In this document: piece after piece, positions 39,350-48,604 of the stretch
Position numbering within the stretch: position 1 is the first letter of the stretch
Layout: every line of letters starts with the position of its first letter
NCBI GenBank assembly: GCA_963773155.1
Contig: CAVZAB010000018.1
Location: forward strand, 124,001-188,000
DNA from: CAVZAB01 sp963773155
GTDB taxonomy: Bacteria > Pseudomonadota > Alphaproteobacteria > Rhizobiales > Beijerinckiaceae
DNA: 64,000 nt
Direction: 5' to 3'
Made by a program: the position numbers and the translations under genes
The notes under the pieces: model-generated
The model's database searches: none
Seen by the model: only the letters and a program-made list of their open reading frames with translations
Told to the model about the DNA's origin: nothing

Positions 39350-42300
39350 GTCGTCGCTCCGGGCTTCAGATGACGCGCGTCAGGCTGGAAGCGGGCCCCG
39401 TCGCGCGCCGCGAGATCCTCGTATTGCCGGTATTTTTCGTCGACGACCTGTTGAGCCATCGCCAGCAGCATGTCCGCCTCGGCAGGGTGGCTCGTCCGCA
39501 GCGCCGTGTAGCGGATCTCGTTCGACGCATAGGTCTTGAAAGGCAGGCTGGGTCTTGGCGAATTGAGCCGGAAGGGGTTCTCGCCGATCCGCCGCATCGC
39601 CGGATTGAACCTGATAAGCGGCCAATAGCCGGTCGCGACCGCGAGAGCCTGCTGCTTGAGGCCGAACCGCATGTCGATGCCATGGGCGATGCAATGGCTG
39701 TAGGCGAGGATCAGCGAGGGGCCGTCATAGGCCTCGGCCTCGCGAAAGGCCTGCAAGGTCTGCTGTTGATCGGCGCCCATGGCGACCTGCGCGACATAGA
39801 CATTGCCATAGGCGATCGCCTGCATGGCAAGATCCTTGCGCGCGGTACGCTTGCCGCCGGCCGCGAATTTGGCGACGGCGCCAAGCGGGGTTGCTTTCGA
39901 GGCCTGGCCGCCGGTGTTCGAATAGACTTCCGTGTCGAGGACGAGGACGTTGACGTTGCGGCCGCTGGCGAGCACGTGATCAAGGCCGCCGTAACCGATG
40001 TCATAGGCCCAGCCGTCGCCGCCGACGATCCAGATGCTGCGGCGCACGAAATGCTCGACGAGCGACAGAAGGTCGCGCGCGGCCGGCGTATCGATGGCCT
40101 TCAGGCGCCGCCGCAAGTCGCCAACTCGCTGGCGTTGTGCTCGAATTTCCGATTCGAGACCTTGCGGGGCTTTCGCAATGGCCTCGGCAAGGTCGGCGCC
40201 AATCTGTCCCGCAAGTCCCTGCAGGAGTTTCCGGGCAATGCCGAGGTGCTGATCGGCGGCGATACGAAACCCTAGTCCGAATTCGGCATTATCCTCGAAT
40301 AGGGAATTCGACCATGCCGGGCCGCGACCCTCGGCGTTCTTGCCCCACGGCGTGACCGGCATATTGCCACCATAGATCGACGAGCAGCCGGTCGCGTTGG
40401 CGATCATCGCGCGGTCGCCGAACAATTGCGACAACAGCTTGAGATAAGGGGTCTCGCCACAGCCCGCGCATGCCCCCGAAAAGGCAAAGGTCGGCTCGAG
40501 GAACTGGATCCCGCGGACATTGGCAAAGTCGACTCGGGCGCGATCATTGATCGGCAGCGACTCGAAATAGGCGATGTTTGCCCGTTCGGCCGCGAGCAGC
40601 GGTGCCTTTTCGACGATATTGATCGCCTTGCGGCCCGGCTCGCTCGGACTGTGGGCAGGACAGGTTTCGACACACAGGCTGCAGCCCGTGCAATCTTCCA
40701 GGTAGACCGCGAGCGTGAAACGGGCCTGCGGAAAGCCGCGTGCATTGACCGGCACCGAGCGGAATGAAGCCGGGGCTTCTGGCAGCCGCCGATCGTCGAA
40801 ATATTTCGATTGAATGACGCTGTGCGGACAAACAAAGCCGCAGCGGCCGCATTGAATGCACAGGTCCGGATCCCAATGGGCGATGAACGCCGCAATATTG
40901 CGCTTCTCATAGGCGCAGGTTCCAGACGGATAGGTGCCATCGACCGGCATCTGGCTGACCGGAATCGTGTCGCCGCGGCCCATCAGGGCCGGTGCCGTCA
41001 CCGCCCGGATGAAGGCGGGCGCTGTGTCGGGCACCGGCGCGGCAAGGCCAATCGACCCGAGGCGGGCGCCGGCAAGCGGCACCTCTTCGAGATGGGCGAG
41101 CGCGGCGTCGACCGCTGCAAAGTTGCGCTCGACCATTGCTGGCCCCTTGCGACCATAGGTTTTCCGGATGGTGGCCTTGATCCGCGCAATCGCATCGTCC
41201 TGCGGCAGGACGCCCGAAAGTGCGAAGAAACAGGTCTGCAGAATGGTGTTGATGGCCACGCCGAGACCGGCCTCGCGGGCGATCTTGTTGGCATCGATGA
41301 CATAGAATCGCAGGCGTTTGGCGAGGATCTGCTGCTGGGCCACCAGCGGCAGATGGTCGAAGACCTGCGTCGCGGCATGATCGGTATTGAGGAGAAAGAC
41401 GGCGCCCGGCCCGGCGAGATGAAGCAGGTCCTGTTTCTCAATGAAATCGAACTTGTGACAGGCGACGAAATTCGCGCTTTCGATCAGATAGGGCGCGTTG
41501 ATCGGCTGCGGCCCGAAGCGCAGGTGCGAAATGGTTTGCGCCCCCGACTTGTGCGAATCGTAAACGAAATAGGCCTGAGCATGGAGACCGGCCTCCTCGG
41601 CGAGGATCTTGGCGCTGTTCTTGTTGGCGCCAACCGTGCCGTCGGCGCCAAGACCGTAGAAGACCGCCCGCCCATGCTCCGCCGGTTCGATCGAGAATTG
41701 GCGATCGACTTCGAGGCTTGTCTGCCCGACGTCGTCTGAAATGCCGACCGAAAATCCGTTCTTCGGATTAGGCTTGCGCAATTCGTCGACAATCGCCTTG
41801 ACCATGGCCGGCGAGAAATTCTTCGAGGCCAGGCCATAGCGCCCACCGATGACGCGCGGTGCGGAAAGCCCGTTGGCCGCGGCCTCGTTGGCCAGTGTCG
41901 TGACCACGTCGAGATAAAGCGGCTCGCCCGGCGCGCCCGGCTCCTTGCATTGCTCGACGACCGCGATCCGCCGGCAGGTGGCCGGCAGGGCGGCAAGGAA
42001 ATCGGCGGCGCTGAAGGGCCGGAACAGCCGGACCTGCACGAGGCCGAGCTTGGCGCCGCCAGCGTTGAGAACCTTGATCGTCTCGCGCGCCGTCTGCCCG
42101 CCCGAGCCCATCAGCACCAGGACATGTTCGGCATCTTCACGGCCGTAATAATCGAATAGCCGGTAGCGCCGGCCGGTCAGGGCGGCAAAGCGCGCCATTT
42201 CTGCCGCGAGGATTGCCGGCAAGGCCGCATAGAAGGGGTTGGCGGCCTCCCTCGCCTGAAAGAACGTGTCAGGATTGTGGGCGGTGCCGCGAATGAAGGG

Positions 42301-42942
42301 GTTTTCCGGGCTGAGCGCCCGGCTTCGGTGGGCGCGGACCCATTCGTCGCGGATCATCGCGACAATGGTTTCGTCATCGATGAGATCAATCGTATTGATC
42401 TCGTGCGAGGTCCTGAAACCGTCGAAAAAATGCAGGAACGGGATTCGCGCGGCGAGGCTTGCCGCCTGGCTGATCAGGGCAAAGTCGTGCGCCTCCTGAA
42501 CACCGGCCGAGGAAAGCAGGGCAAAGCCGGTCGAGCGGGCGCTCATCACATCGGAATGATCGCCGAAAATCGACAGGGCCTGGGTGGCGAGCGCGCGAGC
42601 CGCGACGTGAAAGACGGTTGGCGTCAATTCGCCGGCGATCTTGAACATGTTCGGGATCATCAGCAGCAGGCCCTGGGAGGCCGTGAAGGTCGTCGTCATG
42701 GCGCCGGACTGCAGCGCGCCGTGCAGCGTTCCCGCGGCACCGCCCTCGCTTTGCATGGCCTGGACGACCGGTATGTTGCCCCAGACATTGGTGAGGCCCT
42801 GGTTGGCCCATTGATCGGCGAGTTCGGCCATGCCGGAGGATGGCGTGATCGGATAAATGGCGCAGACTTCATTGCAGCGATAGGCGATATGGGCAACCGC
42901 CCCATTGCCGTCCATGGTGATTTTCGCGGTCGGTGCCATCAT
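39340..42942 (-). CDS. nifJ: Pyruvate:ferredoxin (flavodoxin) oxidoreductase NifJ
   Basis: The protein has 1200 residues, a full single-chain PFOR, intact over 3.6 kb. Domain I starts with GNGAVAHIAYRCNEVCAIYPIT. The ferredoxin-like domain has CIQCGRCGFVCP (about 693) and CTGCSLCVETCP (about 747). The TPP domain has the proximal cluster CAGCGETPY (about 823), GGDGWAYDIGYGG, VYSNTGGQASKATP and a late Cys in SHCIAHGIDM. It converts pyruvate and CoA to acetyl-CoA, CO2 and reduced ferredoxin or flavodoxin. The enzyme is oxygen-sensitive in most hosts, and a FixK/FNR-like box precedes the operon. It is 13 bp after the GltD-like gene. Confidence 0.96.
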   Translation of the reverse strand: MMAPTAKITMDGNGAVAHIAYRCNEVCAIYPITPSSGMAELADQWANQGLTNVWGNIPVVQAMQSEGGAAGTLHGALQSGAMTTTFTASQGLLLMIPNMFKIAGELTPTVFHVAARALATQALSIFGDHSDVMSARSTGFALLSSAGVQEAHDFALISQAASLAARIPFLHFFDGFRTSHEINTIDLIDDETIVAMIRDEWVRAHRSRALSPENPFIRGTAHNPDTFFQAREAANPFYAALPAILAAEMARFAALTGRRYRLFDYYGREDAEHVLVLMGSGGQTARETIKVLNAGGAKLGLVQVRLFRPFSAADFLAALPATCRRIAVVEQCKEPGAPGEPLYLDVVTTLANEAAANGLSAPRVIGGRYGLASKNFSPAMVKAIVDELRKPNPKNGFSVGISDDVGQTSLEVDRQFSIEPAEHGRAVFYGLGADGTVGANKNSAKILAEEAGLHAQAYFVYDSHKSGAQTISHLRFGPQPINAPYLIESANFVACHKFDFIEKQDLLHLAGPGAVFLLNTDHAATQVFDHLPLVAQQQILAKRLRFYVIDANKIAREAGLGVAINTILQTCFFALSGVLPQDDAIARIKATIRKTYGRKGPAMVERNFAAVDAALAHLEEVPLAGARLGSIGLAAPVPDTAPAFIRAVTAPALMGRGDTIPVSQMPVDGTYPSGTCAYEKRNIAAFIAHWDPDLCIQCGRCGFVCPHSVIQSKYFDDRRLPEAPASFRSVPVNARGFPQARFTLAVYLEDCTGCSLCVETCPAHSPSEPGRKAINIVEKAPLLAAERANIAYFESLPINDRARVDFANVRGIQFLEPTFAFSGACAGCGETPYLKLLSQLFGDRAMIANATGCSSIYGGNMPVTPWGKNAEGRGPAWSNSLFEDNAEFGLGFRIAADQHLGIARKLLQGLAGQIGADLAEAIAKAPQGLESEIRAQRQRVGDLRRRLKAIDTPAARDLLSLVEHFVRRSIWIVGGDGWAYDIGYGGLDHVLASGRNVNVLVLDTEVYSNTGGQASKATPLGAVAKFAAGGKRTARKDLAMQAIAYGNVYVAQVAMGADQQQTLQAFREAEAYDGPSLILAYSHCIAHGIDMRFGLKQQALAVATGYWPLIRFNPAMRRIGENPFRLNSPRPSLPFKTYASNEIRYTALRTSHPAEADMLLAMAQQVVDEKYRQYEDLAARDGARFQPDARHLKPGATTWI

Positions 42943-42955
42943 CTGCGCCCTGAGA

Positions 42956-44596
42956 TCAAGCCGGCGTGGTTTCGGGGATCATGTCCATGGCGTGGCACGG
43001 GCATTGCTCGACGCAGACGGCGCAACCCGTGCAGCGGTCAAGCGCAATCTGGTAGCCGCGCGCGGTCGCCGATTTGCTGATGGCGTCATGCGGACAGGCG
43101 GCAAGACACATGTCGCAAAAGAAACAATTGCCGCAGGAAAAGCAGCGCTTTGCCTCGTCCGCGGCGGCCGGCTGCGAAAGGCCGCCAGTAATTTCTTCAA
43201 AGTCGTGGACCCGATCCTCGGCCAGCCGTTCGCTCTGCTGGGCCGCAACGGCGTCCTCATAGATCGGCAGACGCAACAATGCGCGCGTCGCAACTCTGGG
43301 CGGCGGCGCGGCGGCGATAGGCTGATCGCGGCGCAAATAGGCGTCGATATGCCGGGCCGCCGCCTTGCCGTGGCCGACCGCGACCGTCACCGTCCGCTCG
43401 GCGGGGACCATGTCACCGCCAGCAAACAGGCCGGAATGACCGGTCATCATAGCCGGCCCGACCGCGACGGTGCCATCGGCGCGGCGTTCGACGCCGGGGA
43501 CCTTTTCGAGGAAACGGCTGTCGGCCTCCTGGCCGAGCGCCAGAACCAAGGCGTCGGCAGCGATCTGCTCGAATTGACCGGTCGGCTGCGGCCGGCCGGC
43601 CTCATCGAGCTGCATCACCTCAACGGTGAGATTGTCCGCGTCGATCGCCTTGATGCTGGTCAGCCAGCGTATCCGCACGCCTTCGGCGAGCGCCTCGCTG
43701 GCTTCGAAATCATGGGCCGGCATGTGGGCGCGGTCGCGATGGTAGATAATCAGCGGCGCCTCGACGCCGAGCCGCTTGGCGGTCCGCGCCGCGTCCATCG
43801 CCGTGTTGCCACCGCCGTAAATGACCACCCGCCGCCCGAGTTTCGGCGCTTCGCCGCTGTCGATTTTGCGCAGCAGCGCAACCGCATCAAAGACCATTTT
43901 GGCGTCGCGCGAGGGAATCTCGACGCGCTTGGCGAGGTGGGCGCCGATTGCGACAAAGACCGCGTCGAAGCCGCCGGCCTGCCAGTCGGCGAGGACATCC
44001 TCGACCTTGCGATTGAGGTGCAGCCGGACGCCTGCCACTTCAATCCGACGGATTTCGGTGAGCAGCACAGCACGGGGCAGGCGATAGGCGGGAATGCCGA
44101 AGTGCAGCATGCCGCCGGGTAGCGGGCCAGCCTCGTAGATTTCGACGTGATGCCCGAGCTGATTGAGATGATAGGCCGCCGATAGACCGCTCGGCCCGGC
44201 GCCGACGATGAGCACGCTTCGGCCGGATGCGGGCTTCGGCTCGGCTAGCCCCCAATTCTCCTGGTCAGCGAGATCGCCGAGAAAGCGCTCGATCGCATGG
44301 ATGCTGACGGCGGAATTGACGCTCGCCCGGTTGCATTGGGTTTCGCAGGGATGATAGCAGACCCGGCCATGCACGGCCGGCAGCGGATTGTCGGCGACCA
44401 GTCGGTGCCAGGCCTCCTTGAATCGACCGGCCTGGGCGAGAGCGAGCCACGCCTGAACATCCTCGCCCGCCGGACAGGCCTGGTTGCAGGGTGCGAGGAG
44501 ATTGGCATAGACCGGCCGCTGGCTTCTGACCGGGCCGGTGCCGCGGTGCAGTGTGAGATCGACGTTGGCGGTCATATCGGCGACCGGGAAAGGCAT
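42956..44596 (-). CDS. GltD-like FAD/NAD(P)-binding iron-sulfur oxidoreductase
   Basis: The protein has 546 residues. The N-terminal Fe-S domain has NLLAPCNQACPAGEDVQ and VCYHPCETQCNR. The FAD motif VLIVGAGPSGLSAAYHL and NAD(P) motif VVIYGGGNTAMDAARTA follow. The C-terminus has a ferredoxin-like domain with CFSCGNCFFCDMCLAACP and CTGCAVCVEQCPCH. This is the architecture of glutamate-synthase small-subunit-like electron transferases. With NifJ directly downstream it probably moves electrons between NAD(P)H and ferredoxin or NifJ. The ATG at 44596 has GAGGTG 6 nt upstream. The gene is intact. Confidence 0.88.
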   Translation of the reverse strand: MPFPVADMTANVDLTLHRGTGPVRSQRPVYANLLAPCNQACPAGEDVQAWLALAQAGRFKEAWHRLVADNPLPAVHGRVCYHPCETQCNRASVNSAVSIHAIERFLGDLADQENWGLAEPKPASGRSVLIVGAGPSGLSAAYHLNQLGHHVEIYEAGPLPGGMLHFGIPAYRLPRAVLLTEIRRIEVAGVRLHLNRKVEDVLADWQAGGFDAVFVAIGAHLAKRVEIPSRDAKMVFDAVALLRKIDSGEAPKLGRRVVIYGGGNTAMDAARTAKRLGVEAPLIIYHRDRAHMPAHDFEASEALAEGVRIRWLTSIKAIDADNLTVEVMQLDEAGRPQPTGQFEQIAADALVLALGQEADSRFLEKVPGVERRADGTVAVGPAMMTGHSGLFAGGDMVPAERTVTVAVGHGKAAARHIDAYLRRDQPIAAAPPPRVATRALLRLPIYEDAVAAQQSERLAEDRVHDFEEITGGLSQPAAADEAKRCFSCGNCFFCDMCLAACPHDAISKSATARGYQIALDRCTGCAVCVEQCPCHAMDMIPETTPA

Positions 44597-45301
44597 GGCG
44601 CACCTCGCTGAGGCGAAGAGGCTAGTCGAGCGAGCGACGCCGTCCTTGCGGCACATCAAAGCGGCGGCCGGCGCTTAGGCCTCAGCGGCCGCTTTCTACG
44701 ACCAGCGCCCCGGCCTCGAGATCGTCGATCGTGCTGCAGCCGATCTGGCTCACCAGCCGGTCGATACCCGGCTACATTCGCCGGTAGGCTTCGGCTGGCG
44801 CGCCAGCTCGGCACCGGATCGGATTGCGCGTTGACGAGATTTGCGACCGGCTTCGGCATCGGGGCCCTGGTCGGTCGCGAGGGGCGACCGTCGGAAGCGA
44901 CATTGCTGAAAATGGTCGCGCCCCTGCCGGCGCGCCGATACGTCTCCGGCACGGGCAGACTATGCAATTCGTTGGAGTCGCTCAGCCCCCTCAGCGTCCC
45001 CTTCTACCCGGTCGAACAGAATTCTCGGCAATCTTCGGCGGCCATCTGGCGCGGGTCAGAGAGTTTGACGGCCAATTCGATTTGCAGCGCTTTACCGGTG
45101 CGGCCGGAGCAGCCCGGCGCCGGCCCCGCTAGGTCGGCGCGGACATATCGACGCCGGCGCCTCGCCATGGCATGGTGCTGGCTCAAGCTGCCGCAGGCAG
45201 GCATCACCGGGCGGAAATCGACGTGCTGACCGTTAGCCAATTGGTGTCGACCGCCACTGCCGGTTTGAGCGAGCCGGCGCGTCGGCGGCCAGGCGGGTGA
45301 A
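44597..45301. other. 705-bp region with no intact gene
   Basis: Apart from the FixK-like box at its left end, nothing intact is seen. On the minus strand the tail near 44680-44770 reads like a genuine C-terminus (VSQIGCSTIDDLEAGALVV then stop), but upstream the frame breaks repeatedly. This could be a decayed gene. On the plus strand a short open frame at about 45170-45300 ends right at the oxidase start and is not recognised. The promoter for the oxidase-amidohydrolase-RraA genes should lie in the right half. Confidence 0.4.
44646..44659 (-). promoter_or_regulatory. Putative FixK/FNR-type operator upstream of the GltD-like-nifJ operon
   Basis: The 14-mer reads TTGCGGCACATCAA on the + strand. 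It matches 8 of 10 fixed positions of the FNR/Anr palindrome TTGAT-N4-ATCAA. It fully fits the looser FixK2 pattern TTG(A/C)-N6-(T/G)CAA. Its centre is about 56 bp before the start codon at 44596, a workable distance for a class II activator site if the transcript starts about 40 bp further down. Oxygen-limited induction of a NifJ operon makes biological sense. Chance matches to a loose motif do occur. Confidence 0.45.
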
Positions 45302-46451
45302 ATGACGAGGCCGATGCCCGCCAATATTGCCGAAATGCGGCTTGCTGCGCGGCGCGTGTTGCCGCTGCCGGTCTTCGACTTTGCCGATGGCGGGGCCGAG
45401 GAAGAGACAACCCTTCGCCGCAACGAATTGGCCTTTGGCGCCTGGCAGTTTCGGCCCCGCCCGCTAAACGGCGCGGCCGAGCGGGATCTTTCGATCAGCC
45501 TCTTTGGCCATCGGTTGAGCTTGCCGGTTGTGGTCGGCCCGACCGGGCTCGCCGGCTTATTCTGGCCGGACGGCGAGCGGGCCGCGGCGCGGGCGGCGGC
45601 TTCGGCCGGCACCGCCTATTGCCTCAGCCACGGCTCCGTGTGCACGCTCGAAGACCTCGCCGCAACCGCAGCGGCGCCGCGCTTCATGCAGGTATTCATC
45701 TATCGGGATCGCGGCTTTACCCGCGAACTCGTCGAACGGGCCAGCGCCGCAGGCTACCACGCGCTGGTTCTCACGGTCGACAATCAGTTGCTCGGCAACC
45801 GCGAGCGCGATCGCCGCAACGGCTTTGCCATACCGCCGCGCTTTGCGCCGTCCGATCTCCTCGGCATGGCAACGCGATTGGCCTGGCTCACACGCATGCG
45901 TCGCGAATTGCCGCGCATCACCTTCGGCAATTATCTGCGGCCGGGCCAGCCGGAAAGCTGCAGAGTCTCGCCGGTCGAATGGCAAGCCTGCTCGACCCGG
46001 CCCTGGCCTGGCCGGACGTCGCCTGGCTGCGCCAATTATGGCCGGGCCCGTTGCTGCTCAAGGGGCTTTTGCATCCCAGCGAAGCGGCGCGGGCCTGCGA
46101 CTTCGGCGTGGACGGCATCGTCGTTTCCAATCATGGCGGCCGCCAGCTCGACGGCGCGCTCGCCTCGCTCGAAGCCCTGCCGCCGATCGTCGAAGCCGTC
46201 GCCGGCCGCCTGTCGATCAGCCTTGACGGCGGCATCCGCCGCGGCTCCGATGTCGTCAAGGCGCTGGCGCTCGGCGCCCATTGCGTCTGGATCGGCCGGC
46301 CGCAGCTGTGGGGCCTTTCGGTCGCCGGCGAGGCCGGCGTGCGAATGTTCTCGACATCTATCGCCGGGAGATCGACCGGGTCCTTGGTCTGTGCGGCGTG
46401 ACCCGGATCGATCAATTAAACCGGGATCTGCTGGTGCGCGAGACGTTTTGA
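45302..46451 (+). CDS. FMN-dependent alpha-hydroxy-acid oxidase (two frameshifts as read)
   Basis: The product is about 383 residues of the LldD/glycolate oxidase family. The N-terminus has VFDFADGGAEEETTLRRN. The barrel contains PVVVGPTGLAGLFWPDGE, LTVDNQLLGNRERDRRNGF, the catalytic SNHGGRQLDG and the FMN-phosphate motif DGGIRRGSDVVKALALGA. The frame shifts near 45951 (one missing base, after NYLRPGQP) and near 46349, before LDIYRREIDRVL. Members oxidise lactate, mandelate or other 2-hydroxy acids; the substrate here is unknown. It is followed within 17 bp by the amidohydrolase gene. Confidence 0.83.
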
Positions 46452-46467
46452 GGGGAGGCTTGAGGCC

Positions 46468-47325
46468 ATGCCGGATTTTCCAATCATTGACACCCACGTG
46501 CATCTTTACGACATCGAGCGGTTCCGCTACGGCTGGCTTGATGGCGTGCCGCAACTCAAGCGAACGCATGGGCTCGCCGAATTCGACGCGGCGCGCGGGG
46601 CTGTCGGCGTCGACCGGATCGTCTTCGCCGAAGTGGCGATCGATCCGGGCCTGCACATCGAAGAGGCGGCCTTCATCCAGGGCCTGGCCGACAAGGACGC
46701 CAGACTATGCGCAAGCATCGCCCATGCACCGCTCGAAAAGGGCCTGGCCGTCGAAGCGGACCTCGCGGCCCTTGCACAATTTCCAACCGTCAAGGGCATA
46801 AGGCGGCTGATCGAGACCGAAAGAAATCCGTCCTTCTGCCTCGAGCCCGGCTTTCTCGCGGGCGTAAAGCTGCTGGGGAAATTCGGCTTCAGTTTTGACA
46901 TTTGCGTCAAGCATTGGGGCCTTGTCTATGCGCTGGAGCTGGTCCGGCGATGCCCGGAGATTCAATTCGTGCTTGACCATATCGGCAAGCCCGACATCAA
47001 GAATGGCTTGCGCGAGCCCTGGTGGGGGCAGATCCGCGCACTCGCCGGGCTGCCGAATATTGTCTGCAAAATCTCCGGCGTCATCACCGAGGCGAACCAC
47101 AATCATTGGGAGCGTCGGCAGGTGCGGCCCTATATTGTGCATGTGATCGAATGTTTCGGCTTTGATCGGATCATGTATGGCAGCGACTGGACGGTGTCGG
47201 ACCTGACGCATGCCTATCCGGTCTGGGTCGAGGTTCTCGACGAAATCCTTGCCGGCTCTGCGGCGAGCGACTTGCGCCATTTCTACCGCGGCACCGCGTC
47301 GCGCATCTACCGTCTGCCTGTCTAG
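46468..47325 (+). CDS. Amidohydrolase-2 family protein (lactonase/decarboxylase type)
   Basis: The protein has 285 residues and is intact. It begins PIIDTHVHLYD, the HxH metal motif, then has FVLDHIGKPD and MYGSDWTVS, the conserved His and Asp of the family. It resembles L-fuconolactonase/2-pyrone-4,6-dicarboxylate lactonase-like enzymes. AGGGGAGG precedes the ATG at 46468. Between an alpha-hydroxyacid oxidase and an RraA-type aldolase it could open a lactone of a sugar acid or aromatic breakdown product. That assignment is from context only. Confidence 0.83.
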   Translation: MPDFPIIDTHVHLYDIERFRYGWLDGVPQLKRTHGLAEFDAARGAVGVDRIVFAEVAIDPGLHIEEAAFIQGLADKDARLCASIAHAPLEKGLAVEADLAALAQFPTVKGIRRLIETERNPSFCLEPGFLAGVKLLGKFGFSFDICVKHWGLVYALELVRRCPEIQFVLDHIGKPDIKNGLREPWWGQIRALAGLPNIVCKISGVITEANHNHWERRQVRPYIVHVIECFGFDRIMYGSDWTVSDLTHAYPVWVEVLDEILAGSAASDLRHFYRGTASRIYRLPV

Positions 47326-47344
47326 ATTCGCCGAGGATGCCGCC

Positions 47345-48031
47345 ATGATTGTCGATCCGCCTGTCCTGACTTTGCGCCGCAGGATTGAACGCCCCCGGCC
47401 CGACCTGGTCCGCCAACTTACCGGCGTTGCGACGAGCCATATCGTTGATGCGCTCGGCGGATGCGGGTCGCTCGAAGGCATCAAGCCGATCGATCCCGGC
47501 AATGCCAGTTTTTGCGGCGCCGTGCTGCCGTGCGAAACCGGTCCGTCTGACAATCTTGCGCTGCTCGCCGCCCTCTCCTTCGCCGAACCGGGCGACGTCA
47601 TCGTGGCCGCTGCCGCGAGCTTCACCGGTTCGGCGGTGGTCGGCGACAATGTCGCGCTGATGGCGCGCAATCGCGGCGTCGCCGCTATCGTGACCGACGG
47701 CATGGCCCGCGATTCGCGCGGCATTGTCGAGGCCGGCCTGCCGGTTTTCGCCCGTGGCGTGACCTCCAATTCCTGCGTGCGCACCGGCCCGGGCCGGGTC
47801 GGTTTCCCGATTGTTGCAGCCGGCGTCCAGCTTCAGGCCGGTGATATTGTGGTCGGCGATTGCGATGGTGTCGTCGTCATCCCGGCTTTGCAACAAGGCT
47901 CGGTCTTGGCACGGCTCGCGACAGTTCTTGCGGCCGAAGAAGCTTTGCAGGCGCGCATTCGGCAAGGGCTGAGCGAACTCGACCCGGTGCGCGAGCTCTT
48001 GGCCTCGACACGCGTAACATATGTTGAATGA
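47345..48031 (+). CDS. RraA-like family protein (HMG aldolase / oxaloacetate decarboxylase type)
   Basis: The protein has 228 residues with the RraA fold pattern: TSHIVDALGG, GDVIVAAAASFTGSAVVGDN and IVTDGMARDSRG, where Arg-Asp contribute to substrate and metal binding in the aldolases. Such proteins may be class II 4-hydroxy-4-methyl-2-oxoglutarate aldolases, oxaloacetate decarboxylases, or true RNase E regulators. The enzyme role is favoured by its position after a hydroxyacid oxidase and a lactonase-type hydrolase. It starts 20 bp after the amidohydrolase. Confidence 0.83.
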   Translation: MIVDPPVLTLRRRIERPRPDLVRQLTGVATSHIVDALGGCGSLEGIKPIDPGNASFCGAVLPCETGPSDNLALLAALSFAEPGDVIVAAAASFTGSAVVGDNVALMARNRGVAAIVTDGMARDSRGIVEAGLPVFARGVTSNSCVRTGPGRVGFPIVAAGVQLQAGDIVVGDCDGVVVIPALQQGSVLARLATVLAAEEALQARIRQGLSELDPVRELLASTRVTYVE

Positions 48032-48080
48032 CCTGATTTCACCGACCTGAAAGAGGCGTCCCCAGACGCACGGCGACGAG

Positions 48081-48539
48081 ATGGACTATATGCTTCCGGT
48101 TTTCTTTGCCCTGCTGGCGCTGGCGGCGGGCATGCTGCTGCCGATGCAATTCGGGGTCAATGCGCAGCTGGCCCGCTGGTTAGCCAATCCGCTGATCGCG
48201 AGCACCATATCCTTCTGGGTCGGAACAATCACTCTGACCGGCCTAACGCTCGGATTGGTCCGGCGCTGGCCGCCCATGGCGACGCTGCGCGACGTGCCGC
48301 TGCCGATCTATCTGCTCGGCGGCCTCCTCGGCGCCACCTTTCTCACGACCAATATTTTCCTCGTCCCGCGGCTCGGCGCCGCTGCAACCCTGTGTCTGGT
48401 CATCGCGGGCCAAATGCTGGCCGCGCTGTTGATCGACCAGTTCGGCTGGTTCGACCTCGCGCTGCGGGCGGTGACACTCGGCCGGGCAACCGGGGCGCTG
48501 CTGGTTCTGGTCGGCGCGATGATGGTTCGTCTGCTCTAA
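48081..48539 (+). CDS. DMT-family (DUF606/YdcZ-like) membrane protein
   Basis: The protein has 152 residues and is nearly all hydrophobic, with about five membrane segments. The start MDYMLPVFFALLALAAGMLL and the inner motif QFGVNAQLARW match the YdcZ/DUF606 family, a half-size relative of drug/metabolite transporters. Members often work as dimers or pairs; only one copy is here. It lies 50 bp after the RraA-like gene and might export or import a compound of that pathway. Confidence 0.82.
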   Translation: MDYMLPVFFALLALAAGMLLPMQFGVNAQLARWLANPLIASTISFWVGTITLTGLTLGLVRRWPPMATLRDVPLPIYLLGGLLGATFLTTNIFLVPRLGAAATLCLVIAGQMLAALLIDQFGWFDLALRAVTLGRATGALLVLVGAMMVRLL

Positions 48540-48604
48540 CCCATCCGGCGCCGTCGCAGGCGGCGCTTTGCGGCGTCAATCCTCCTCGAACCAGGGAATT
48601 TGCC

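Noticed and set aside
47345..48031. Naming the RraA-like gene rraA (RNase E inhibitor)
   Set aside because: Longer than E. coli RraA and located in a catabolic gene group; the aldolase/decarboxylase branch is more likely.
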